A stretch of DNA of 64,000 nt from Sporosarcina sp. P34 (lineage in GTDB: Bacteria > Bacillota > Bacilli > Bacillales_A > Planococcaceae): positions 124,001-188,000 of the forward strand of contig NZ_PDZC01000002.1 in assembly GCF_002743375.1 (NCBI RefSeq), in the 5' to 3' direction. Both the position numbers and the translations under genes were made by a program. Under the pieces are notes generated by a model. The model had not been told where the DNA came from. It did not search any database and saw nothing but the letters and a program-made list of their open reading frames with translations. Within the stretch, counting starts at the first letter, position 1; the number at the start of each line of letters is the position of its first letter. Shown here in pieces: positions 1-6,662 of this stretch.

Positions 1-78
1 ATCTGCCGATACCACAGCCGGTGCTATGATTGCGACCATCATCATGATAGTCACTAGAGAGGCTAATCTTTTTTTCAT
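1..78 (-). CDS. Secreted protein, N-terminal fragment (signal peptide only)
   Basis: Only the first 26 codons are inside the window. They start with MKKR, continue with a hydrophobic core rich in M, V, I and A, and end in VVSA-D, which is a plausible type I signal peptidase site. An AAGGAGG ribosome binding site lies a few bases upstream of the ATG. The mature protein is outside the window, so only export across the membrane can be inferred. Confidence 0.6.
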   Translation of the reverse strand, partial: MKKRLASLVTIMMMVAIIAPAVVSAD

Positions 79-144
79 ACAGTCATTCCTCCTTGTTCTA
101 TATGTATAGATACGTTGAGGCTTACAAGAAAGTTGCGTTTGTAA

Positions 145-996
145 TTATATCAGTGTTGTCCAACCATCTTGTTGTGTAATTCTTCGTTCTCTCATCAACG
201 TACCAAGTGCACGTTTGAAAGCACCCTTACTCATCTGGAACATCTCATCGATTTCTTCAGGAGTAGATTTATCGGTAAATGGCATTTTACCGCCCGACTG
301 TTGCAAATACGCTAAAATTTGTTCGCCATCTGTTTGTAAACGGTCTTGCTTCCTTGGTAATAATGAGCCATTCATCGTGCCATCATCATGGACTGCAATA
401 ATCCGAACATCTACTTCTTCACCTAATCTCGGCTCAGCTTTACGCTCTGTTTCATGAACGAAAATACGTTGGATGTCTTCTGTCAATAGGAACGTACCGA
501 TTGGCAACAAGCGGTATGCTCTTGCTTTGACATTCTGATTGTACATATCTTCTTCCGCCATTGTATAGTGCTCTTGGATTCTTTCTTCAGTCACTAGACG
601 TCCGAACAAGTTGCCGCCTGGATCTGAACGAAGTGTCATATATAATTCATCGCCCGGTTGTGGCCATAGTTCTTTAATTTGTGGAAAGTCCGCCCGATTG
701 ATCAGCACTTCAAAAGATGCACCGATATCCACATAGACCCCTTCACTTCTGTCCAAACGAATAACTTTTGCCCATCCGAATGAATGAACTGTAACGGACG
801 GAATTTGCGCAGTACCTGTCAGTTCACCCCTTCTGTTGATGTAAAGAAATACTTCTATCGTCGATTGTTCTTGTGCATCGGGCGCTTCGGATTCATTCAT
901 ATAGATTTCTTCTCCGGCAGCGTCCAATACAAAGCGTGACCCTTCTTTGCGAAGTATTTCGAGCGTTGCAAGTGTTCCTGGCTGTAATAATGTCAT
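145..996 (-). CDS. cvfB: S1-like RNA-binding regulatory protein CvfB (YitL)
   Basis: The 283-residue protein has tandem S1-like OB folds (for example around the YVDIGASFEVLI segment) and a C-terminal winged-helix region (SKGAFKRALGTLMRERRI). This is the CvfB/YitL architecture. CvfB proteins bind RNA and affect virulence or exoprotein expression in staphylococci; the role here is inferred. The ATG at 994-996 (MTLLQPG) is chosen because an AGAGG ribosome binding site lies about 10 nt upstream; a TTG three codons earlier sits too close to it. Only 15 nt separate it from mntR upstream, so the two are probably cotranscribed. Confidence 0.88.
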   Translation of the reverse strand: MTLLQPGTLATLEILRKEGSRFVLDAAGEEIYMNESEAPDAQEQSTIEVFLYINRRGELTGTAQIPSVTVHSFGWAKVIRLDRSEGVYVDIGASFEVLINRADFPQIKELWPQPGDELYMTLRSDPGGNLFGRLVTEERIQEHYTMAEEDMYNQNVKARAYRLLPIGTFLLTEDIQRIFVHETERKAEPRLGEEVDVRIIAVHDDGTMNGSLLPRKQDRLQTDGEQILAYLQQSGGKMPFTDKSTPEEIDEMFQMSKGAFKRALGTLMRERRITQQDGWTTLI

Positions 997-1011
997 ATAA
1001 GACAATCCTCT

Positions 1012-1419
1012 CTAGAGTGCTTTACTCTTTAACTTTTTTATGAATTCAGGATCAGACTCGAGTGTCTCTACTAGGTCAGTAATACGATCCATCGCATTCC
1101 AACTTAAGTGATGTTCAATCCCTTCTACGTCTCCGTAGATATTTTCTTCTTCCACCCCTATGATGCGCAGGAATTGTTCCAGTAATTCATGGCGATGCAC
1201 AAGTTTTTTACCAAAGCGCAAACCGCGTTCTGTCAATGCCAAGCCTCGATAGCGCTCATAGTGTACATAGCCTTCACGATCCAGCCGCTGGGCCATTTTA
1301 GTTACAGACGAAGGGAGTACTGAAAGCGCCTCTGCCACGTCGGACACACGCGCTTCACCTCTTGCTTCTAATTGTAAATAAATTTGTTCTATATAGTCTT
1401 CCATACTCGGTGTAGCCAA
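1012..1419 (-). CDS. mntR: Manganese-dependent transcriptional regulator MntR (DtxR family)
   Basis: At 135 residues the protein follows Bacillus MntR closely from the N-terminal [14 protein letters not shown] through the winged helix ([16 protein letters not shown]) to the dimerisation domain with the metal ligands in [10 protein letters not shown] and EGIEHHLSW. MntR represses Mn(II) uptake when manganese is abundant. The start is a TTG with GAGGAGG placed 6 nt upstream. No Mn transporter gene is adjacent. It probably shares a transcript with cvfB. The large palindrome just upstream (1451-1488) lies in its promoter region. Confidence 0.95.
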   Translation of the reverse strand: MATPSMEDYIEQIYLQLEARGEARVSDVAEALSVLPSSVTKMAQRLDREGYVHYERYRGLALTERGLRFGKKLVHRHELLEQFLRIIGVEEENIYGDVEGIEHHLSWNAMDRITDLVETLESDPEFIKKLKSKAL

Positions 1420-1450
1420 ACTATCGCCTCCTCATTTGACCGTCAACATC

Positions 1451-1488
1451 ACCCTTTCAAATCTTAAAAGTTTAAGATTTGAAAGGGT
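1451..1488. promoter_or_regulatory. 38-bp perfect palindrome between mntR and a divergent small gene
   Basis: Two 18-nt arms (ACCCTTTCAAATCTTAAA and its exact reverse complement) are separated by only two bases. Since the flanking genes diverge, a terminator role is unlikely and an operator is more plausible. It overlaps the candidate -35 of the rightward promoter. It does not obviously match the MntR box I know from Bacillus, so the binding protein is unknown. Confidence 0.6.
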
Positions 1489-1500
1489 GGGTAATATACT
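1472..1500 (+). promoter_or_regulatory. Candidate SigA promoter for the small membrane protein gene
   Basis: TTAAGA at 1472-1477 (4 of 6 bases of the -35 consensus) and TATACT at 1495-1500 (-10) are separated by 17 nt. The -35 lies in the right arm of the palindrome, so a protein bound there would block the promoter. Confidence 0.4.
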
Positions 1501-1537
1501 TACATAGCAAATAACAATGAAAAGGAGTTGATTCACC

Positions 1538-1693
1538 ATGGGTCGTTTATTATGGCTTATTATCGTAGTTCTTATAGCATTATGGGTAATTGGTTTAGTA
1601 GCAAATATTGGTGGTGGCTTAATCCACACACTTTTAGTAATTGCCGGTATTATCTTTGTCATTCAATTAATAACTGGAAGACGTTCGATATAG
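1538..1693 (+). CDS. Small membrane protein, Lmo0937 family
   Basis: This 51-residue protein starts MGRLLWLIIVVLIALWVIG, has a second hydrophobic stretch (HTLLVIAGIIFVIQLI) and ends in TGRRSI. It fits the Lmo0937-type small two-helix membrane proteins of Firmicutes, whose function is not known; members often respond to stress. An AAAGGAG ribosome binding site lies about 11 nt upstream of the ATG. It diverges from mntR. Confidence 0.8.
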   Translation: MGRLLWLIIVVLIALWVIGLVANIGGGLIHTLLVIAGIIFVIQLITGRRSI

Positions 1694-1702
1694 GGAAAAC
1701 TA

Positions 1703-1793
1703 GCGTAAAATGCTCCTTCTGTGATCAGGTAACTATCGCGTACACACATGTGTTGCGTAAGCCTTGCCCATTCGCAGAAGGGGCATTTTTGCG
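1703..1793. terminator. Long inverted repeat at the convergent ends of the small gene and the GNAT gene
   Basis: The 19-nt arm at 1703-1721 is nearly complementary to 1775-1793 (two mismatches), with a loop of about 53 nt that contains the stop region of the GNAT gene. A bidirectional terminator is possible, but the long loop makes this uncertain. Confidence 0.3.
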
Positions 1794-2822
1794 TAAAATC
1801 CCTTCTAGTTCAAAATTCGTTCGTTTTGCTACTGCACGACCTTTACTATGGTTCTCATCACAAACCAATTCGATCCGCACAGCCGATAAATCTGTAAATG
1901 CAAACTCCACAAGCTCTTTGATCGCTTCTGTCATATAGCCTTCGCCTTCAAACTTTGTATCTAGCCAATACTCTACTTCAAATTTACGAATGCTCCAATC
2001 GATACGATGGAAACCCGCGCAACCAATGAATTCACCTGTTTCTTTCAAAAACAGATGAAAGTTCAAAGATTTTCTACTGATGAATTCAGAAACTGATTGG
2101 CGCACATATTCCTCCGTCGTTTCAATCGTCATATCCTTCTGTGCCCATCCAGTCCACTTACGCAACGTAGGAATTGAATGTGATACCGCACCCCAAACAT
2201 CCATCACGTCGTTTAATTCAGGCGCTCGAATATGTAGCCGCTCAGATTGTAGCTGTTCTTTGAAACCCGGTATGCTCTTAACGTCACGTTCTCGGTCTTC
2301 CCAACGCACAGGCGTTGTTGTTCCAGCTTCATAATCTTCTCTCGTCATTCCATATGTTACCGCATCATAATACGTATTCTCTTTCGGAAGGAACCATGCT
2401 TGGCGCAAATGTGCTTCCTTTACAAAACCGGCCCGCTCAAACGCTTTACGCATAGCTGCATTATCATGGCGCGTATGTCCTTCTATACGAATTTTATGCT
2501 CCGGTAGTTCGAATACGTATTGCGTGAGTTTTTTTAGCGCCCGCGACCCATACCCATAACCTCTAAAATGATCAGCAATCCGCAAATCGAATAATGGTAC
2601 ATCTTCTTGTAAGTCATAGACTGTTACGATTCCCACTTTTTCGTTTTCATTATTCTCAATCCAGAATGTCTTTACGTCATCAGATGCATAGCCGCCTTCT
2701 TCAATCGACTTTTCAAGCAATTCGCGACCTGGCTGACTACTATCATGGTAGGGCCACGAATTTGTCGTCATAAACTGAATAAGTAAATCTTGTTCTTCTA
2801 TCGTCCATTCTTGTAAGCGCAT
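1725..2822 (-). CDS. Tandem GNAT-family N-acetyltransferase (two domains)
   Basis: The 365-residue protein holds two GNAT domains. The first (about 1-165) carries the acetyl-CoA loop motif RGYGYGSRAL. The second (about 190-365) resembles RimJ/RimL-type enzymes (RLHIRAPELNDV, GEGYMTEAIKELVEFAF). GNAT enzymes transfer acetyl from acetyl-CoA to amines; the substrate is unknown. A typical single-domain member is about half this size, so this is a fusion or duplication. GGAGGA lies just upstream of the ATG. The CadC-like regulator gene is 49 nt upstream on the same strand, and cotranscription is possible. Confidence 0.85.
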   Translation of the reverse strand: MRLQEWTIEEQDLLIQFMTTNSWPYHDSSQPGRELLEKSIEEGGYASDDVKTFWIENNENEKVGIVTVYDLQEDVPLFDLRIADHFRGYGYGSRALKKLTQYVFELPEHKIRIEGHTRHDNAAMRKAFERAGFVKEAHLRQAWFLPKENTYYDAVTYGMTREDYEAGTTTPVRWEDRERDVKSIPGFKEQLQSERLHIRAPELNDVMDVWGAVSHSIPTLRKWTGWAQKDMTIETTEEYVRQSVSEFISRKSLNFHLFLKETGEFIGCAGFHRIDWSIRKFEVEYWLDTKFEGEGYMTEAIKELVEFAFTDLSAVRIELVCDENHSKGRAVAKRTNFELEGILRKNAPSANGQGLRNTCVYAIVT

Positions 2823-2871
2823 TAAAATTCCTCCATCATGACTACAGGCGCCTCACATAATATTATATCGT

Positions 2872-3225
2872 TTACTTGGCTTCAATTGCATGTTCGTATG
2901 CAATTTTCACTAAGTCCGCGACATGCTCGTCTGCCAAAGAGTAGTATACCATTTTTCCACGTCTTTCCGATTTAGCCATTGAATGATCCCGTAAATAACG
3001 TAAATGATGAGAAGCGGTAGCGGATGAAGATTGAATCACTGCCGCTACATCACATACGCACATTTCCGATACCAATGTCAGTGAATAAGCAATCCGCAAA
3101 CGTGTTTCATCAGCTAGTGCTTTAAAGATTTGTACCATTTCCGTTACATCAGGAAGCTCTTTTCGAATTTTACGAACTATATCTTCGTGCACAACGGTTA
3201 CTTCACAAGCATTTTGATTTAACAC
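2872..3225 (-). CDS. ArsR/SmtB-family metal-responsive repressor, CadC-like
   Basis: The 117-residue winged-helix protein has the CadC/ArsR metal-site motif MCVCDV in the alpha-3 region, an N-terminal cysteine (NACEV) and the recognition helix SATASHHLRYLRDH. The overall pattern follows CadC, in which an N-terminal Cys plus the CxC pair bind soft metals (Cd, Pb, Zn) and release DNA. The start is a GTG with a GGGGTG-type ribosome binding site. No CadA-type efflux pump is adjacent, so its target is unclear; the gene itself and the downstream GNAT gene are candidates. Confidence 0.85.
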   Translation of the reverse strand: MLNQNACEVTVVHEDIVRKIRKELPDVTEMVQIFKALADETRLRIAYSLTLVSEMCVCDVAAVIQSSSATASHHLRYLRDHSMAKSERRGKMVYYSLADEHVADLVKIAYEHAIEAK

Positions 3226-3261
3226 TTTATCACCCCGTTCAGTCGACTACAGATTACGGTA

Positions 3262-3290
3262 ATTATATAGATAGGAAAGTAAAAAATCAA
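3262..3290 (-). promoter_or_regulatory. SigA promoter of the CadC-like regulator gene
   Basis: On the minus strand the -35 TTGATT (3285-3290) and the -10 TATAAT (3262-3267) are separated by exactly 17 nt. Near-identical 13-mers (TCAACTGAACAGG at 3299-3311 and TCGACTGAACGGG at 3234-3246, minus strand) flank the promoter and may be operator sites. Confidence 0.65.
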
Positions 3291-3316
3291 TTGACTCTCC
3301 TGTTCAGTTGAATCAA

Positions 3317-3691
3317 CTATTGCTTTATATCTTCTGTGTTTTGTCCATGAATTTTTTCATATAATTCATCTTCTGTGGAAATATCCGCCAACATAACTTT
3401 CGATCGATAAGCAGCACGGATAATTACATGCCCCGCTACCGGTGCTGTTAAAAATACAAAGCCGATTCCAAGAAGCAATCGTACGCTAATAAAGTTTTCG
3501 GCGAAGAGAAAATAAACGAATGAGCCAGACAATGTCAATAACACTGCCAACGTCGAACTTTTCGTTGCCGCGTGTGACCGAGTATAGACATCCGGTAAGC
3601 GGATCAACCCAAAGACACTCAACATACTGGCAACAGCTCCTGTCAAAATCAACAAAGCCCCTATAAATTCACCGATCTCGCTCCCGTTCAA
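3317..3691 (-). CDS. mrpG: Na+/H+ antiporter Mrp subunit G
   Basis: A 124-residue membrane protein with three hydrophobic segments and the MrpG/MnhG signature (GLIRLPDVYTRSHAATKSSTLAV). It is the last gene of the seven-gene mrp operon. Its start lies inside mrpF (23 nt overlap), which suggests translational coupling. The Mrp complex exchanges cytoplasmic Na+ for external H+ and supports growth at alkaline pH and high sodium. Confidence 0.93.
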   Translation of the reverse strand: MNGSEIGEFIGALLILTGAVASMLSVFGLIRLPDVYTRSHAATKSSTLAVLLTLSGSFVYFLFAENFISVRLLLGIGFVFLTAPVAGHVIIRAAYRSKVMLADISTEDELYEKIHGQNTEDIKQ

Positions 3692-3953
3692 CTATTTTCC
3701 CCCTCTCAATAAATTTTGAAAATGCGATCGTTCCGATAAAGGAAAGAATTCCAAGGATCAAGATCGCCTCCAAAAATGCTTTTGTATTTAAAATCACCGA
3801 CACGACGGCAATTGTAGCAATTAAATTCACACCGATTACATCGAGTGCTACCACACGATCCGGTAGGGAAGGACCTAAGATAATTCGAATGACTGCCACC
3901 AAAATAGTCAGCGCGAATAGTATGACCGATATTGTCAGCATACTTTCTATCAT
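3669..3953 (-). CDS. mrpF: Na+/H+ antiporter Mrp subunit F
   Basis: A 94-residue protein with three predicted membrane helices and the conserved RIILGPSLPDRVVALDVIG segment of MrpF/MnhF. Its ATG overlaps the mrpE stop by 4 nt. It belongs to the Mrp cation/proton antiporter complex. Confidence 0.93.
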   Translation of the reverse strand: MIESMLTISVILFALTILVAVIRIILGPSLPDRVVALDVIGVNLIATIAVVSVILNTKAFLEAILILGILSFIGTIAFSKFIERGKIVERERDR

Positions 3954-4432
3954 CGTGTCACCTCCATAATCGCTTTCTCGAAGTTCTTCAGTTGCTTAAT
4001 TAATCCATCCCGCGATTCTTCCACGTCCATTGCGTGAATATATAACTCATTTCCCTCAGAAGATACCTCCATCACGACCGAGCCTGGTGTTAAAGTGAGA
4101 AGCATAGACAGCATGGTCACTTCCACATCACTCGTCAAAATCGTCTTGTATTTAAAAATACCTGGCTTAATACGTAGTGTAGGTCTCATGATTTGGGAGA
4201 TGACTACTATACTGGACTGCGTTAGTTCACTTATAAAGATTAACAAGAGCTTGCACGCAGCATATACTCTGCGTAAATAGAAATGCGTATCGAAAAACCG
4301 ACTCATGACAAAGATAATGCCAAGTCCGACTAGAAACCCCATGAAAAATGTCGTGAATCTCAGTTCATCCTCATCCATCAGCGTCATCCATAAAAATGCA
4401 ATGAATAAATTTAGCAGAAGCTGTAACGGCAT
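3950..4432 (-). CDS. mrpE: Na+/H+ antiporter Mrp subunit E
   Basis: A 160-residue protein with N-terminal membrane helices and the MrpE pattern LTLTPGSVVMEVS near residue 110-125. The start has a GGGAGGGG ribosome binding site 7-8 nt upstream. Length and position in the operon match Bacillus MrpE. Confidence 0.93.
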   Translation of the reverse strand: MPLQLLLNLFIAFLWMTLMDEDELRFTTFFMGFLVGLGIIFVMSRFFDTHFYLRRVYAACKLLLIFISELTQSSIVVISQIMRPTLRIKPGIFKYKTILTSDVEVTMLSMLLTLTPGSVVMEVSSEGNELYIHAMDVEESRDGLIKQLKNFEKAIMEVTR

Positions 4433-4447
4433 GTCGTCTCCCCCTCC

Positions 4448-5932
4448 CTACTCTAAATTGTCCCCCATCACAGCACGTATATACTGTTCCGGATTTGTTA
4501 AGGCATTGGCCGCATCTTCTATATAAGGCGACAGCAGTTCTGCACCTATACCTAATCCAACTACGAGTATTGCAAGTAATACAAGCGGCAAACCAATCGT
4601 CTTTTGAAAAGGCTTATGATCATCCTCACTAATTATGGTTTCGCCCCAAAAACTATTGAGGAAAATACGAAGAAGTGAATACAATACTCCGATACTCGAT
4701 AAAAACGACACTGCAAGCAACACGTAAGAGCCCGTTTCAATTACACCTAACCCTATGTATACTTTTCCAATAAATCCGCTGAATGGCGGGATTCCAGAAA
4801 TCGCAAGCATCGTTAAGAAAAATAACCAACCGACTAACGGATAATTTCGAATTAAGCCGCTGATTTCATTGAACTTCGAACGTCCTGTCAAATATACGAC
4901 AGTCCCCGCCAATAAAAATAGCAACGCTTTACTCACCATGTCATGAATCAAATAATAGCTCGCACCTTGAAATGCAGTATTCGTAGCAACCGCCAGACCT
5001 GTCAACACAAAACCAACGGAAATGATGACGTTATAGGAGACGATCTGACGTATATCAGAATATGCAATCGCTCCGAGACAACCCGCGATCATTGTGACAC
5101 CGGCTAGCACGCCAATGATTTTATAGATAACTGGATCATGTATAAATATTAATGTGAACATGCGGTACAACGCATAAATACCGACCTTCGTCAGTAATGC
5201 GCCAAACAGTGCCGCTACCGCAATAGGAGGTGCGGAATAAGAACCAGGCAGCCAGAAATAAAGTAGCAAGCCCGCTTTTAAGCTAAAGACGATCAAGAAA
5301 ATAATCGCGATCAGCGTCAACAGAGGTCCTTGTCCCGTTTCTGCTACGCGTACAGCAATATGTGCCATGTTCAACGTGCCTAGTACACCGTATACATATG
5401 CGATACCCAACAAGAAGAACCAAGAAGCCAGCACATTGATCAATACATACGTCATACCTTCTTTTAACTGTGTTTTACGTCCTCCAAGAGTCAGCAGCAC
5501 ATAGGAAGCTAGTAACATGACTTCAAAACAAACAAATAGATTAAATAAATCGCCAGTCAGAAATGAGCCATTGACTCCTGCCACTAAAAATAGGAAGAAG
5601 GGATAGAAAAACATCACTTCTGTTTCAATCCCTGTCGTAGCGAATGCATACAGCAAAATTATACTGGAAACGACGCACGCAACTAATACTAATAACATCG
5701 CGAAGGAATCGCCCACAAACAAAATTCCATGTGGTGGTAACCAATCTCCAAAATCCAAACGCATGATGCCGTTCAGGTGAATATGTTGGAGACAATAGGC
5801 TGCCACAGCAGCAGAAGCTATCGTCGTCAGCACACTAAGTATACGTTGAACACGAATATAAGGGCGTAGGAATACTAACATCACACCTACTAAAACAGGC
5901 AAGATCATAGGCAATACCAATATATTATTCAT
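4448..5932 (-). CDS. mrpD: Na+/H+ antiporter Mrp subunit D
   Basis: A 494-residue proton-translocating subunit of the NADH dehydrogenase ND2/ND4/ND5 family, with about 14 membrane segments and typical motifs (LINVLASWFFLLGIAYVYG, GITPPFSG-like ISGIPPFSGFIGK). The ATG at 5930-5932 (MNNILVLP) has GAGGG 7 nt upstream and gives a length equal to known MrpD; the reading frame is open further upstream but without support. It overlaps the mrpC end by 8 nt. Confidence 0.95.
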   Translation of the reverse strand: MNNILVLPMILPVLVGVMLVFLRPYIRVQRILSVLTTIASAAVAAYCLQHIHLNGIMRLDFGDWLPPHGILFVGDSFAMLLVLVACVVSSIILLYAFATTGIETEVMFFYPFFLFLVAGVNGSFLTGDLFNLFVCFEVMLLASYVLLTLGGRKTQLKEGMTYVLINVLASWFFLLGIAYVYGVLGTLNMAHIAVRVAETGQGPLLTLIAIIFLIVFSLKAGLLLYFWLPGSYSAPPIAVAALFGALLTKVGIYALYRMFTLIFIHDPVIYKIIGVLAGVTMIAGCLGAIAYSDIRQIVSYNVIISVGFVLTGLAVATNTAFQGASYYLIHDMVSKALLFLLAGTVVYLTGRSKFNEISGLIRNYPLVGWLFFLTMLAISGIPPFSGFIGKVYIGLGVIETGSYVLLAVSFLSSIGVLYSLLRIFLNSFWGETIISEDDHKPFQKTIGLPLVLLAILVVGLGIGAELLSPYIEDAANALTNPEQYIRAVMGDNLE

Positions 5933-6251
5933 CTTCTTGCCCTCGCAATCCAAGTCCAGACTCTTGATATACACGGTACGATAATACGAGTAAAAATGCT
6001 GTCACCGCGAAACTGATAACAATCGCTGTCAGAATCAACGCTTGCGGCAATGCATCGGTATATTCCGCTGCAGTCTCTGTTAGCAACGGGACCTCACCTT
6101 TTTTTAAACCGCCCATCGTCAATAATAATAAATGAATGGCATGCGACAGAATTGCTGTTCCCAAAATAATTCGCAACATTTCTTTTGATAAAAGTAAATA
6201 AACGCCTACTGCCACTAGCACACCTACCAGAAGGGTAATTAATGTCTCCAT
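5925..6251 (-). CDS. mrpC: Na+/H+ antiporter Mrp subunit C
   Basis: A 108-residue NuoK-like subunit with three helices and the MrpC segments VGVYLLLSKEMLRIILG and PLPQALILTAIVI-like DALPQALILTAIVISFAV. It overlaps its neighbours on both sides, which is typical of the tightly packed mrp operon. Confidence 0.94.
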   Translation of the reverse strand: METLITLLVGVLVAVGVYLLLSKEMLRIILGTAILSHAIHLLLLTMGGLKKGEVPLLTETAAEYTDALPQALILTAIVISFAVTAFLLVLSYRVYQESGLGLRGQEDE

Positions 6252-6661
6252 TACTCCACATCCTCACTGATTCCCAAAATAATCGTCACGACAACACCGA
6301 GGACAGTCAGGGCGACTCCTGCTTCAAAAATTGTCATCGTTCCAAGTTCTGTCTCACCAAAAACCGGTAAGTCCACAAGCCATGTGGTTTGTGACAGGAA
6401 AGACTCACCGAACAACAACGACAGCATTCCTGTACCTACCGCAAGAAACACACCAAATGCCGCCACTCGCTTAAAATCAAAAGGCGTTCCTCGGTGAACT
6501 GTTTCTATGTCATACACTAAATACAATAATACAAACGCAGAAGAGAGCACCAGTCCGCCAATAAAGCCACCGCCTGGATTATTATGTCCTGATAAAAAAA
6601 GCTCCACGCCAAACGTTAAGATAATGAAGAATACGATCTTCGTCACCGTCTGTAAGATCAC
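6251..6661 (-). CDS. mrpB: Na+/H+ antiporter Mrp subunit B
   Basis: A 136-residue membrane protein with the MrpB signature SGHNNPGGGFIGGLV. The GTG at 6659-6661 is the first standard start. However, the in-frame codons just upstream would read KKND before VILQTVTKI, which is the usual MrpB N-terminus. A CTG at 6674-6676 has an AAGGGAG ribosome binding site 9 nt upstream, so translation may begin there and overlap the mrpA stop. Confidence 0.93.
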   Translation of the reverse strand: MILQTVTKIVFFIILTFGVELFLSGHNNPGGGFIGGLVLSSAFVLLYLVYDIETVHRGTPFDFKRVAAFGVFLAVGTGMLSLLFGESFLSQTTWLVDLPVFGETELGTMTIFEAGVALTVLGVVVTIILGISEDVE

Positions 6662-6662
6662 A

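Noticed and set aside
1528-1938. 136-codon plus-strand frame across the small membrane gene and the GNAT end
   Set aside because: It is in a different frame from the well-supported 51-residue protein and mostly antisense to the GNAT gene.
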